DNA from: Polyangiaceae bacterium
Lineage (GTDB): Bacteria > Myxococcota_A > Polyangia > Polyangiales > Polyangiaceae
Direction of reading: 5' to 3'
NCBI GenBank assembly: GCA_020633235.1
Contig: JACKEA010000004.1
Location: 248,001 to 312,000, forward strand
DNA length: 64,000 nt
Shown: one piece after another, positions 1-9,454 of the stretch
Layout: every line of letters begins with the position of its first letter
Numbering within the stretch: position 1 is the stretch's first letter
Notes under the pieces: model-generated
The model's database searches: none
Told to the model about the DNA's origin: nothing
The model's input: only the letters and a program-made list of their open reading frames with translations
Made by a program: the position numbers and the translations under genes

Positions 1-517
1 CGTACCACAGCCGGAGCACATCCGGTGGCGTGACGCGATCGAGCAGCAGTGACGTTTCGTCTGCGGCGTTCAGCACCGCCGTGCGCCCCGGGCCGAGGTG
101 CACGAAGAGCTGCGCCTTGCTCGCCAGGTAGTGCTCGAAGGAGCCGTGGGCATCCAGGTGATCCCGCGACAGATTGGTGAACACGCCCAGGTCGAAGCGC
201 CACTTGCGCGCGTAGCCGTTCGCCAGCGCCTGGCTCGTGACCTCCACCACGGCGTCTTTCGAACCCGCCTGCGCCGCCTTCTCGAAGGCCTGCACGTAGC
301 CGCCCAGGGTACGGGGTACGTCCAGCGTTTCGTCGTCCAGGCGATAGCCCAGGGTCGTCTCGAGCAGCACGCGCTTGCCCGCCGCCCGGAGCACGCTCGC
401 GATCAGCGAGCTCGTGCTCGTCTTGCCGTTGGTGCCCGTCACCCCGAAGGTGAAGAACGGTTCCGCCCACGCATGCGGGGGCTTCGTCGGCCGGGGCACT
501 TCCGGAGCGTCCGTCAC
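1..517 (-). CDS. Mur ligase family protein (MurE-like), partial
   Basis: An ATP-dependent Mur ligase fragment of about 172 residues; the gene continues beyond the left edge. The nucleotide loop GVTGTNGKTS lies at residues 25-34, and further on are the MurE-like stretches VEVTSQAL and FTNLSRDHLDAHG, which hold the metal- and phosphate-binding residues of the central domain. The chosen start is GTG at 517, with AGGATGAGG just upstream and no in-frame ATG close by. This leaves almost nothing before the P-loop, so the N-terminal UDP-binding domain of a true MurE is missing. Family membership is clear. The role as a peptidoglycan UDP-MurNAc-dipeptide ligase is not: it could be a MurE-like ligase acting on another substrate, or the start could lie further upstream in a broken gene. 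Confidence 0.75.
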   Translation of the reverse strand, partial: MTDAPEVPRPTKPPHAWAEPFFTFGVTGTNGKTSTSSLIASVLRAAGKRVLLETTLGYRLDDETLDVPRTLGGYVQAFEKAAQAGSKDAVVEVTSQALANGYARKWRFDLGVFTNLSRDHLDAHGSFEHYLASKAQLFVHLGPGRTAVLNAADETSLLLDRVTPPDVLRLWY

Positions 518-564
518 GCCCTCATCCTGCCATCCCCGCCTGACAACCGCCTTGTGAATTTGGG

Positions 565-622
565 TGTCGGTGCGGCGCGATTCCGTCGCGCTGGCGCGCG
601 TCGTTTCCGCGGCGAACCAACA
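565..622. repeat. Palindromic dispersed repeat, copy A (both arms)
   Basis: The left arm TGTCGGTGCGGCGCGATTCC (565-584) and right arm GTTTCCGCGGCGAACCAACA (603-622) are imperfect reverse complements 18 bp apart. The same arms recur at least ten more times in the window. The copy lies between the Mur-ligase start and the 3' end of the minus-strand lipoprotein gene. Confidence 0.7.
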
Positions 623-713
623 ACATCATGGCGGCTTCGACCGGTGCAGAATTGAGAGCGGCACGGGACGGTTCAGGTCGGAGGCGGCGAGAATCAAGAA
701 GCAACGAACAAAA

Positions 714-747
714 CGAAACGGGCCTCCCGTGGGGGAAGCCCGTTTCG
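714..747 (-). terminator. Rho-independent terminator of the 767-1570 gene
   Basis: Arms CGAAACGGGC (714-723) and GCCCGTTTCG (738-747) form a perfect 10-bp stem. On the minus strand the stem is followed by a T-rich stretch (TTTTGTTCG). It lies about 20 bp past the stop of the minus-strand lipoprotein gene. Confidence 0.85.
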
Positions 748-766
748 AACTCTGGCGCGGGGAGCG

Positions 767-1570
767 TCAGGGTGTGTTGTAGGCGTCGATGCCGTACGCG
801 CAGGCCTTGAAATCCTCCGCACAGTCGTTCGTGCCAGGCGCGTAGTCGTTGTAGCACTGAATGATGTCTACGCGGGTCTGCTCGTTCATCGAGTTCATGA
901 CCTGCTGGCACTGCGATTCGTCGATGCCGGCTGTGCCACCACTGACGGCAGGACAAGAATCGGCGACGTCCTTGCAGCTCGTTGCACCAGCGTCCCCAAC
1001 CGTTACTGGGCCTACCCCACAGGCGAGGCTGAACGTATTGTTGATGCAATCGTTCACCGCGTTGTCGTGGTCGACCGAGCACTGATCGCTGACGTTGATG
1101 GCAGCAAGGCAATTGTAGAGTGCCTCGGTCACGCCAGGGCGACCGTGCAGCTCCATGTAGTCGCAGAAGATCGCGCCCGAGGGCTGCAGCCCACCCTCGA
1201 TACCTGCGTCCGGGTCGCCGGGACAGCTGGTGCTGTAGTACGGCAAGCCGGCACAGATGCCGCCTTCGAGTCCGGCGTCACTCTGGGTATCGTCGCCCAG
1301 GCAAGCGCCGCCGTCCGCGCCTGCGGTGCCGCCGCCGCCTGCAGCGCCAGCCACACCCGCGGTGCCGCCGCTGCCGGCCTGACCCGCGCTGCCGGCCTGA
1401 CCGCCGCCGCTCCCCGCGGTGCCGCCGCCGGTGCCGCCCACGCCACCCGAACCGGAAACGCCGGCGTCCGTGTCGGTGGCCACGTCTTCGCTGCTACAAC
1501 CTGCCGCTACTGCGGCCGTGGAGGCCAGCAGGGCCGTGATGGCCAAGAATCGTTCGACTTTGATCTGCAT
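767..1570 (-). CDS. Lipoprotein with Gly/Ala-rich linker and Cys-rich C-terminal domain
   Basis: This 267-residue protein starts with a signal peptide and a lipobox ending AVAAGC, so it should be lipid-anchored after export. Residues about 35-90 are low-complexity Gly/Ala/Ser with some Thr, a flexible spacer typical of myxobacterial cell-surface lipoproteins. The remainder is acidic and contains about a dozen cysteines, consistent with disulfides in the periplasm or at the surface. I recognise no enzymatic motif. The gene stands alone on the minus strand, diverges from the ribosomal operon and has its own terminator at 714-747. Function unknown. Confidence 0.8.
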   Translation of the reverse strand: MQIKVERFLAITALLASTAAVAAGCSSEDVATDTDAGVSGSGGVGGTGGGTAGSGGGQAGSAGQAGSGGTAGVAGAAGGGGTAGADGGACLGDDTQSDAGLEGGICAGLPYYSTSCPGDPDAGIEGGLQPSGAIFCDYMELHGRPGVTEALYNCLAAINVSDQCSVDHDNAVNDCINNTFSLACGVGPVTVGDAGATSCKDVADSCPAVSGGTAGIDESQCQQVMNSMNEQTRVDIIQCYNDYAPGTNDCAEDFKACAYGIDAYNTP

Positions 1571-2009
1571 CTAGAAGCCCTCCCAGTCTCAATGAAGGAA
1601 ACCGAGGCCGACTATCGGCCTACGGCGTCTGACGAAGGAATACGCTAGCAATTCGACCAGACTACCCGATTTTCTGCCACGCCGGGCTTTTCCAAACGTG
1701 CTGGACTTTCTGCGGGTTCTTGGGGCCGCGCCCGGTGAACGGCTGAACAGTAGAGAAATCGGGGGTTTTGGCGCCTCTTCGGAGGGCTTGCGAAGGTCCA
1801 AACGCTCTGCTAGTTAGCGGTCCCCTTTTTCGGCGCCTCTCGTTCGTTCACTCGACCGGTCGGTGCCGAAGCCGCCCGAAATCACAGGCGGCTCGCGCAG
1901 TCTCCGTGACTGCAACTCGAACCGCCGCGACATCGGGTGACCGATGCTGGGGCCACGACTCGGTGCCTCCTCGATTGAGGGCAGCGGGTGTTGTCAGGAA
2001 TGTGTGGCG
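1571..2009. other. Divergent noncoding region in front of the ribosomal operon
   Basis: About 440 bases without a convincing gene separate the minus-strand lipoprotein from rplV. Translations here are short and show no family signature; in particular no part of rpsS or rplB is present. The region must hold promoters for both directions and possibly a leader for autogenous control of the ribosomal genes. Confidence 0.6.
1788..1816 (+). promoter_or_regulatory. Candidate sigma70-type promoter for the rplV operon
   Basis: TTGCGA (1788-1793) and TAGTTA (1811-1816) are spaced by 17 bp and lie about 195 bp before the rplV start. Both hexamers match the consensus only partly, so this is one possible promoter in a region that needs at least one. 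Confidence 0.3.
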
Positions 2010-2351
2010 ATGATCAGCCGAGCAAAAGCGAACTTCCAACGGATCAGCCCGCGCAAGGCGCGGATGGTCATCAACATGGTTCGTGGTCGTGATGCCGCAG
2101 AAGCACTGCAGCTCCTCGACTTCACCCCGAAGGCCGGTGCACCGGTCGTCAAGAAGCTCCTCGCGAGTGCCTTGGCGAACGCCCGCACGAAGCGCCCCGA
2201 CGTGGACGCGGACGCGCTCTACATCAGCAAGGCCACGGTCGACAAAGGACCGGACCAGCACATGCGTCGCTGGCGCCCGCGCGCCATGGGCCGCGCAACT
2301 CGTGTCACCAAAGGCGTGAGCCACATCATCATCGAGCTCGACGAGCGCTAA
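2010..2351 (+). CDS. rplV: 50S ribosomal protein L22
   Basis: L22 binds 23S rRNA and lines the polypeptide exit tunnel. The 113-residue product carries the family motif RISPRKARMV near its start and the C-terminal loop region RPRAMGRA. I chose ATG at 2010 because it gives the usual family length and is preceded by AGGA; the frame is open upstream to 1944, but those residues do not look like L22. It is the first gene of the translation cluster here, whereas in most bacteria it follows rpsS. rpsC begins 14 bp downstream. Confidence 0.95.
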   Translation: MISRAKANFQRISPRKARMVINMVRGRDAAEALQLLDFTPKAGAPVVKKLLASALANARTKRPDVDADALYISKATVDKGPDQHMRRWRPRAMGRATRVTKGVSHIIIELDER

Positions 2352-2365
2352 GAGGACTCAGAAAC

Positions 2366-3058
2366 ATGGGACAGAAGACTCACCCGTACGGCTTTCGGCT
2401 CGGCGTCATCAAGAGCTGGACCAGCAAGTGGTACGAGGACTCCCACTACAAGAAGTGGCTGCACGAGGACATTCGCATCAAGCGTGCGGTCAAGGACTAC
2501 CTCTACAACGCGAACGTCGCGAGCGTGGAGATCGAGCGCGCTGCCAACAAGGCGAAGGTGATCGTGTTCACCGCTCGCCCCGGCATGGTGATCGGCAAGG
2601 GCGGCAAGGGCATCGAGATCCTCAAGAGCGGCAATCTGGATTCCGCCGCCAAGGGTGAGACCAAGTTCCCCGGCGTGCAGTCGTTCACCGAGAACGAGGT
2701 GTTCATCGACGTCCAAGAGGTGCGCAAGGCAGAGACCAACGCGCAGCTGGTGGCCGAGAACATCGCCACCCAGCTGGAGCGCCGCATCGCGTTCCGCCGC
2801 GCCATGAAGAAGGCCCTCAGCACCGCGATGAAGTTCGGAGCCAAGGGCGTGCGCATCCGCTGCGCCGGTCGCCTCGGCGGCTCGGAGATGGGTCGCGTCG
2901 AAACCTACCGCGAGGGGCGCGTGCCCCTGCACACCCTGCGCGCCGACGTCGACTTCGGCTTGGCCGAGGCGCGCACCACCTACGGCACCATCGGTGTGAA
3001 GGTGTGGATCTTCAAGGGCGAGGTTCTGCAGCGCAAGGCGCGCCGCATTCCGGAGTGA
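2366..3058 (+). CDS. rpsC: 30S ribosomal protein S3
   Basis: S3 sits at the mRNA entry channel of the small subunit. The 230-residue protein starts MGQKTHPYGFRLG, carries the KH-domain loop IGKGGKGIE at about residues 74-82 and has the conserved C-terminal domain (GTIGVKVWIFKGE). Its length is normal. It lies 14 bp after rplV and 6 bp before rplP, in standard operon order. Confidence 0.97.
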   Translation: MGQKTHPYGFRLGVIKSWTSKWYEDSHYKKWLHEDIRIKRAVKDYLYNANVASVEIERAANKAKVIVFTARPGMVIGKGGKGIEILKSGNLDSAAKGETKFPGVQSFTENEVFIDVQEVRKAETNAQLVAENIATQLERRIAFRRAMKKALSTAMKFGAKGVRIRCAGRLGGSEMGRVETYREGRVPLHTLRADVDFGLAEARTTYGTIGVKVWIFKGEVLQRKARRIPE

Positions 3059-3064
3059 TGAGTC

Positions 3065-3478
3065 ATGCTCTCCCCCAAGCGAACGAAATTCCGCAAGCAG
3101 CAGAAGGGCAAGAACCGCGGCATTGCCTGGCGCGGTAGCGACGTGTCCTTCGGCGATTTCGCGTTGCAGTCCCTGGATGGCGCCTGGATCACCGCGCGTC
3201 AGCTAGAGGCCGCGCGTATGGCGATTCAGCGGCACGTGAAGCGCGCCGGCAAGCTCTACATCCGGATCTTCCCGGACAAGCCCATCACCAAGAAGCCCCT
3301 CGAAGTCCGCATGGGTAGCGGTAAGGGCGCCGTGGAGGGCTGGGTGGCCGTGGTCAAGCCTGGCCGCGTGCTGTTCGAGATCGCGGGCGTTCCCGAAGAC
3401 CTGGCGCGCCAGGCCTTCAAGCTGGCCTCGGCCAAGCTCCCCATCGAGACGCGCTTCTTGGCGCGAGGAGATCTGTGA
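3065..3478 (+). CDS. rplP: 50S ribosomal protein L16
   Basis: L16 organises the A-site region of 23S rRNA. The 137-residue protein begins MLSPKRTKFRKQQKGKNRG and contains the conserved RIFPDKP and RMGSGKG segments. Length is normal. The stop overlaps the rpmC start (ATGA), which suggests translational coupling. Confidence 0.97.
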   Translation: MLSPKRTKFRKQQKGKNRGIAWRGSDVSFGDFALQSLDGAWITARQLEAARMAIQRHVKRAGKLYIRIFPDKPITKKPLEVRMGSGKGAVEGWVAVVKPGRVLFEIAGVPEDLARQAFKLASAKLPIETRFLARGDL

Positions 3479-3687
3479 TGAACGCCAAAGAGCTCCGGGA
3501 GCGCACGACCGAGGATCTGGTCGAGCTCGAGAAGGCCCTCAAGAAGGACCTGTTTTCGTATCGGATGAAGAATTCCACCAGCCAGCTCGACGACACGAGC
3601 CTCCTTTCGAAGACTCGAAAGGACATCTCTCGCATCGAGCAGATCCTTCACACGCGTCGCAGCGACAGCGCAAAGGGTGAGTCATGA
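3475..3687 (+). CDS. rpmC: 50S ribosomal protein L29
   Basis: A small two-helix protein of 70 residues located near the exit tunnel, where it helps dock trigger factor and SRP. It starts MNAKELRERTTEDL, as expected for L29. It overlaps rplP at its start and rpsQ at its end by 4 bp each. Confidence 0.95.
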   Translation: MMNAKELRERTTEDLVELEKALKKDLFSYRMKNSTSQLDDTSLLSKTRKDISRIEQILHTRRSDSAKGES

Positions 3688-3968
3688 GCTCCGCAGTAGA
3701 AGATCGCTCAGTCAAATCGCGTCGCCGATTCATCGGCCGCGTCAAGAGCGACAAGATGGACAAGACCGTGGTGGTCGAGGTCGTCCGTTTCAAGATGGAC
3801 GCCATGTACAAGAAGTACGTTCGCGTCCGCACCCGCTACCAAGCGCACGACGAGAAGAACCAGTACAAGATCGGTGATCGCGTGGAGATCGCGGAGCACC
3901 GTCCCCTTTCCAAGCGCAAGCGCTGGAACGTGGTTCGTCTCATCGAGCGTCCGGCGGAGCTCAGCTAG
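3684..3968 (+). CDS. rpsQ: 30S ribosomal protein S17
   Basis: A primary 16S rRNA-binding protein with an OB fold, 94 residues. The core RRRFIGRVKSDKMDKTVVVE and the later KIGDRVEIAEHRPLSKRKRW are diagnostic. The start overlaps the rpmC stop (ATGA). The short N-terminal extension before RRRF is ordinary. Confidence 0.96.
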   Translation: MSSAVEDRSVKSRRRFIGRVKSDKMDKTVVVEVVRFKMDAMYKKYVRVRTRYQAHDEKNQYKIGDRVEIAEHRPLSKRKRWNVVRLIERPAELS

Positions 3969-3979
3969 GAGTCGTCGCC

Positions 3980-4348
3980 ATGATTCAAGCGGAGTCCTTC
4001 CTCGACGTAGCCGACAACTCCGGCGCCAAGCTCGTTCAGTGCATCAAGGTGCTGGGCGGGTCACGGCGGCGCTATGCCGGCCTGGGCGACATCATCGTCG
4101 TCAGCATCAAAGAGGCGCTGCCCAACAGCAAGGTGAAGAAAGGTGACCGCGCCAAGGCGGTCGTCGTTCGCACCAAGCGCGAGTATCGGCGCGCCGACGG
4201 CAGCTACATCAAGTTCGATTCGAACAGCGCCGTTCTCATCAATCCCCAGATGGAGCCGGTTGGCACACGCATCTTCGGCCCCGTCGCTCGCGAGCTGCGC
4301 GGCAAGCGCTTCATGAAGATCATCTCGCTCGCTCCGGAGGTGCTGTGA
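3980..4348 (+). CDS. rplN: 50S ribosomal protein L14
   Basis: L14 forms part of the inter-subunit bridge. The 122-residue protein starts MIQAESFLDVADNSGAK and has conserved KGDRAKAVVVRTK and GPVAREL segments. Length is canonical. Its stop overlaps the rplX start. Confidence 0.97.
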   Translation: MIQAESFLDVADNSGAKLVQCIKVLGGSRRRYAGLGDIIVVSIKEALPNSKVKKGDRAKAVVVRTKREYRRADGSYIKFDSNSAVLINPQMEPVGTRIFGPVARELRGKRFMKIISLAPEVL

Positions 4349-4668
4349 TGGCTCAGCGCATCAAGGTTGGAGACGAGGTCATCGTCATCAGCGGTGTGGA
4401 CAAGGGCAAGCGTGGCAAGGTCACGCGAGTGCTCCTGGACAAGAACCGGGTGGTGGTCGAGGGCGTGAATCAGGTCAAGCGACACCTCAAGGCCACGCAA
4501 GCCGGCCCGGGTGGCATTCTCGAGGTCGAGGCCCCGCTGTCGGCCAGCAACGTGATGCCGGTGGATCCCGAGACGGGCAAGCCCACTCGCATCAAGTTCC
4601 AGACGAAGGACGGGAAGAAGGAGCGCATCGCCAAGAGCGGCGCCGCGCTGCCCACCCCGCAGGAATGA
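4348..4668 (+). CDS. rplX: 50S ribosomal protein L24
   Basis: L24 initiates large-subunit assembly. The protein (about 106 residues) has the KOW motif VISGVDKGKRGKVTRVL near its start. Two start codons sit side by side, GTG at 4345 and ATG at 4348; ATG is preferred and forms a TGATG overlap with rplN. Confidence 0.95.
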   Translation: MAQRIKVGDEVIVISGVDKGKRGKVTRVLLDKNRVVVEGVNQVKRHLKATQAGPGGILEVEAPLSASNVMPVDPETGKPTRIKFQTKDGKKERIAKSGAALPTPQE

Positions 4669-4670
4669 TC

Positions 4671-5225
4671 ATGGCGGACGTGGTAGAGCCTCGCTTTCGC
4701 GAGAAGTATCAGAAGGAAATCGTGCCGGCGCTGATGAAGCGCTTTGGCTACAAGAACTTGATGCAGGTGCCCCGCATCAAGAAGGTCGTGGTCAACATGG
4801 GCCTGGGCGAAGCGGTGGGGAACCCGAAGCTCATCGACGCGGCCGTGGTGGAGCTCGCCGCCATCACGGGTCAGAAGCCCGTGGTCACCCGCGCCAAGAA
4901 GTCCATCGCCAGCTTCAAGCTGCGCGAGGGCATGCCCATCGGCGCCATGGTGACCCTGCGGCGCGAGCGGATGTGGGAGTTCCTCGATCGACTCATCACC
5001 TTGAGTCTGCCGAGCGTGCGCGATTTCCGCGGCACCAGCCCGCGAGCCTTCGACGGCGCGGGCAACTACACCCTGGGTCTGCGCGAGCAGATCGTGTTCC
5101 CGGAGATCGACTTCGACAAGGTCGACAAGATCAAGGGACTCAACATCACCATCAACACGACGGCCGAGACGGACGAGGAAGCCAAGGAGCTCCTCGCCCA
5201 GCTGGGCATGCCGTTCCGCAACTGA
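4671..5225 (+). CDS. rplE: 50S ribosomal protein L5
   Basis: L5 binds 5S rRNA in the central protuberance. Conserved segments include VVVNMGLGEA, the RAKKSIASFKLREGMPIG region and GLREQIVFPEI. An AGGA six bases before ATG 4671 favours it over the in-frame ATG at 4665, which overlaps the rplX stop. Length (184 residues) is normal. Confidence 0.96.
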   Translation: MADVVEPRFREKYQKEIVPALMKRFGYKNLMQVPRIKKVVVNMGLGEAVGNPKLIDAAVVELAAITGQKPVVTRAKKSIASFKLREGMPIGAMVTLRRERMWEFLDRLITLSLPSVRDFRGTSPRAFDGAGNYTLGLREQIVFPEIDFDKVDKIKGLNITINTTAETDEEAKELLAQLGMPFRN

Positions 5226-5245
5226 AGGTCCGAGGAGCTACGACA

Positions 5246-5431
5246 ATGGCGCGTGCATCCCAGTGGGTGAAGCTGAACCGACAGCCGAAGTTCTCGACTC
5301 GGCACGTCAACCGCTGCCACGTGTGCGGGCGGCCTCGGGCTGTCTACCGCGACTTCAACCTGTGCCGCATCTGCCTGCGCAACCTGGCGCTGAAGGGCGA
5401 GCTGCCCGGCGTGACCAAGGCGAGCTGGTGA
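5246..5431 (+). CDS. rpsN: 30S ribosomal protein S14, zinc type
   Basis: A 61-residue S14 of the short zinc-binding type: the two CxxC pairs appear as CHVCGRPR and CRICLR. The ATG at 5246 follows GAGGAG. The first residues are MARASQWVKLNRQPKFSTR. It sits in the usual place between rplE and rpsH. Confidence 0.95.
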   Translation: MARASQWVKLNRQPKFSTRHVNRCHVCGRPRAVYRDFNLCRICLRNLALKGELPGVTKASW

Positions 5432-5435
5432 CACC

Positions 5436-5837
5436 ATGATGACCGATCCGATTTCCGACATGCTGGCGCGTATCCGCAACGCGGCGCTCGCGCGGCATGA
5501 GATGACTCACATCCCGCACAGCCGCCTGAAGAAGTCCGTGGCCGAGATCCTCAAGGCCCAGGGCTACATCGCGGACGTGCGCTCGGAGAAGTGGGGTCCG
5601 CAGCAGCGTGAGTCGATCACCGTCGTGCTGAAGTACGGCCGTGACCGCAAGTGCGCGTTTCAGGGCCTGCGCCGCGTGTCCAAGCCGGGCCGCCGCGTGT
5701 ACGTCGGCCACGACTCGATTCCCCGCGTCCTCAGTGGTCTCGGTGTTGCCATTCTGAGCACGCCCCAGGGACTGATGACGGACGCCGACGCCCGCAAGAA
5801 CAAGGTGGGCGGCGAAGTCTTGTGTGAGGTTTGGTGA
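5436..5837 (+). CDS. rpsH: 30S ribosomal protein S8
   Basis: S8 is a central-domain assembly protein and, in enterobacteria, a repressor of the spc operon. The 133-residue product starts MMTDPISDMLARIRNA; either of the two adjacent ATGs could be used. The C-terminal STPQGLMTDADARKNKVGGE is diagnostic. The stop overlaps the rplF start (TGATG). Confidence 0.97.
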   Translation: MMTDPISDMLARIRNAALARHEMTHIPHSRLKKSVAEILKAQGYIADVRSEKWGPQQRESITVVLKYGRDRKCAFQGLRRVSKPGRRVYVGHDSIPRVLSGLGVAILSTPQGLMTDADARKNKVGGEVLCEVW

Positions 5838-6424
5838 TGGCTCAGGAGCAGACAACCCCGACCAAGCAATCGCGCTTGGGCAAGCGGCCCGTGTCCGTGC
5901 CGAAGGGCGTCACGGTCAACGTGAACGGCACCAAGGTCGAGGTGCAGGGACCGAAGGGCAAGCTCTCCCGCGAGCTGCCGAGCACCATCCAGTTCAAGAA
6001 GGATGGCGACAGCTTCACGGTGGACGCTTCCAGCGCCGGCCGAGATGCGTCGCGACTCCAGGGCCTCGGCCGCGCGTTGCTCGCCAGCATGGTGAAGGGC
6101 GCAGCGGAGGGCTATGAGCGAGTGCTCGAGCTCGTCGGCACCGGCTATCGCTGCGAGGTGAAGGGCCGCACGCTGACCCTACAGCTCGGCTTCTCCCATC
6201 CTGCAAAGGTGGAGCTGCCCGCAGAGGTGAGCGCCACGGTGCCGGGTGACTCCAAGGGCACCATCTTGATCCTCACGTCGGCGGACAAGGCCTCTCTGGG
6301 CCAGGTCGCGGCCACGGTTCGTTCTCTGCGTCCGCCTGAGCCGTACGGCGGCAAGGGTGTGCGCTATCGCGGTGAGCAAATCCGTCGCAAGGCGGGCAAG
6401 GCCGGCAAGGGCGGCAAGAAGTAG
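5837..6424 (+). CDS. rplF: 50S ribosomal protein L6
   Basis: L6 lies near the GTPase-associated centre. The 195-residue protein has a short N-terminal extension, then KRPVSVPKGVTVNVNG, and ends with the conserved PPEPYGGKGVRYRGE and a basic Lys/Gly tail. ATG 5837 overlaps the rpsH stop by one base and is preferred over the GTG and TTG just upstream. Confidence 0.96.
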   Translation: MAQEQTTPTKQSRLGKRPVSVPKGVTVNVNGTKVEVQGPKGKLSRELPSTIQFKKDGDSFTVDASSAGRDASRLQGLGRALLASMVKGAAEGYERVLELVGTGYRCEVKGRTLTLQLGFSHPAKVELPAEVSATVPGDSKGTILILTSADKASLGQVAATVRSLRPPEPYGGKGVRYRGEQIRRKAGKAGKGGKK

Positions 6425-6438
6425 TCGGAGTTTTCGCC

Positions 6439-6801
6439 ATGTTTCACGGCAAATTGACGGGACGGGAGCGACGCAAGCTCCGCATTCGGCGCAAGATCTC
6501 GGGCAGCACGGGGCGTCCCCGCCTCAGCGTGTTCCGCACCTCGCGACACATCTACGCTCAGGTCGTGGACGACGTTCAGGGCACCACCCTGGCCGCGGCC
6601 TCCACGCTCTCGCGCGACCTGAAGTCCACCTTGGACGACGACAAGAAGACGGATGCCGCCAAGAAGGTGGGCGCGCTGATCGCGAAGATCTGTCTGGAAA
6701 AGAAGATCGACAAGGTCGTGTTCGACCGCAACGGATACCTCTATCACGGGCGTGTGAAGGCGCTCGCGGACGCAGCACGCGAGGCCGGCCTCTCGTTCTG
6801 A
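6439..6801 (+). CDS. rplR: 50S ribosomal protein L18
   Basis: L18 brings 5S rRNA into the large subunit. The 120-residue protein has GRPRLSVFRTSRHIYAQVVD and the C-terminal FDRNGYLYHGRVKALADAAR expected for the family. It begins 14 bp after rplF. Confidence 0.97.
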   Translation: MFHGKLTGRERRKLRIRRKISGSTGRPRLSVFRTSRHIYAQVVDDVQGTTLAAASTLSRDLKSTLDDDKKTDAAKKVGALIAKICLEKKIDKVVFDRNGYLYHGRVKALADAAREAGLSF

Positions 6802-6823
6802 GAAGCGAAAATAGGAAACGAAG

Positions 6824-7411
6824 ATGGCATTCGAGCACTATGACGAAGAGAAGCTGAAAGAGCGCGTCATCCACATCAATCGCGTTGCGAAGGTGGTGAA
6901 GGGTGGCCGTCGCTTCAGCTTCGCGGCGCTGGTCGTGGTCGGCGACGAGGCGGGCCACGTGGGCGTCGGCCTGGGCAAGGCCAACGAGGTCCCGGAGGCC
7001 ATCCGCAAGGGCAACGACCAAGCTCGCAAGAACCTGTTCAAGGTCCCGATGATCGGCGCCACGGTTCCCCACGAGGTGGTGGGCGAGTTCGGCGCGGGTC
7101 GCGTCCTGCTCCGCCCCGCCGCTCCGGGTACCGGCGTCATCGCCGGCGGTCCGGTGCGCGCCGTGGTGGAGTCGGCCGGCATTCAGGACATCCTCACGAA
7201 GTGCCTGGGCTCGGCCAACAAGTACAACGTGGTCAACGCCACGGTGGAGGCCCTCAAGGCCCTGCGCGCTCCAGAAAATGTGGCTAACGCTCGCGATATG
7301 GGCGTGGAGCACGTGACGAATGACTATCCCGTGGCCAAGATGAGCGCCACGGCTGCCGCCGCGCAGTCGATCGTCAGCTCCACCAATAGCGGTGGAGGAG
7401 TAGCGCCGTGA
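6824..7411 (+). CDS. rpsE: 30S ribosomal protein S5
   Basis: S5 affects decoding fidelity and mRNA unwinding. The 195-residue protein carries INRVAKVVKGGRRFSFAALV, the loop GHVGVGLGKANEVPEAIRKG, and GTGVIAGGPVRAVVE. The C-terminus is slightly extended with an Ala/Ser-rich tail. The stop overlaps the rpmD start (GTGA). Confidence 0.97.
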   Translation: MAFEHYDEEKLKERVIHINRVAKVVKGGRRFSFAALVVVGDEAGHVGVGLGKANEVPEAIRKGNDQARKNLFKVPMIGATVPHEVVGEFGAGRVLLRPAAPGTGVIAGGPVRAVVESAGIQDILTKCLGSANKYNVVNATVEALKALRAPENVANARDMGVEHVTNDYPVAKMSATAAAAQSIVSSTNSGGGVAP

Positions 7412-7599
7412 CTCCCTCGAAGCTCGAAGTTCGCCAAGTCACCAGTGAGATTGGCCGTCCCCACCCCCAGCGCCGGGTCCTCAAGGGCCTGGGCCTCCGG
7501 GGTATCGGCTCCTCGGTGGTGGTCGACAACACGCCGTCGTTCCGCGGCATGATCAAGAAGGTGATCCACCTGGTGAAGGTGGAGGAGAAGAAGTCATGA
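7408..7599 (+). CDS. rpmD: 50S ribosomal protein L30
   Basis: A small 63-residue large-subunit protein. It contains LKGLGLRGIGSSVVVDNTPS and FRGMIKKVIHLVKVEE, typical of L30. It uses GTG at 7408, overlapping the rpsE stop, and its own stop overlaps the rplO start. Confidence 0.94.
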   Translation: MTPSKLEVRQVTSEIGRPHPQRRVLKGLGLRGIGSSVVVDNTPSFRGMIKKVIHLVKVEEKKS

Positions 7600-8093
7600 G
7601 CGACGTGCTTTCACGGCTTTCGCCGCCTCCTGGCGCGCGAACCACGGAAAAGCGCATCGGGCGTGGTGTGGGCAGTGGTCTGGGCAAGACCGGTGGCCGC
7701 GGCCAGAAGGGCCAGAAGGCCCGTCAGCCCGGCAACATCCACAAGCTGCATTTCCAGGGTGGTCAGACGCCCATGCAGCGGCGTCTGCCCAAGCGTGGTT
7801 TCCGCGTTCCTTTCCCGATCAAGACGGTGGCGATCAACGTCGCCGCCCTCGATCGCTTTGACGCCGGCGCCACGGTGGACGAGGCCGCTCTGCGAGAGGC
7901 TCGCTTGGTTCAGGGCCGCGAGGTCCGCATCAAGATCCTGGGCGAGGGGGAGCTCAAGAAGGCTCTCACCGTCAGCGCCCACGGCTTCAGCAAGTCCGCG
8001 CAAGAGAAGATCGCGAAGGCGGGCGGCAAGGTCGTCGTGATTCCGCCGAAGCACGCCCAGGCCGGCGGGGACGAGGCCCCGCCCGCTTCCTGA
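7596..8093 (+). CDS. rplO: 50S ribosomal protein L15
   Basis: L15 is a late assembly protein of the large subunit. The 165-residue protein has the Gly-rich N-terminal arm GRGVGSGLGKTGGRGQKGQK and GGQTPMQRRLPKRGF. Length is slightly above the usual because of a Pro/Ala tail. secY follows after 26 bp. Confidence 0.97.
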   Translation: MSDVLSRLSPPPGARTTEKRIGRGVGSGLGKTGGRGQKGQKARQPGNIHKLHFQGGQTPMQRRLPKRGFRVPFPIKTVAINVAALDRFDAGATVDEAALREARLVQGREVRIKILGEGELKKALTVSAHGFSKSAQEKIAKAGGKVVVIPPKHAQAGGDEAPPAS

Positions 8094-8119
8094 TCCCGCT
8101 TTAGAGTCGAGGCGCCTTC

Positions 8120-9450
<1,331 letters not shown>

Positions 9451-9454
<4 letters not shown>

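Noticed and set aside
98..655. Plus-strand frame of 185 codons at the left edge
   Set aside because: Antisense to the Mur ligase, whose P-loop and following motifs are clear on the minus strand.
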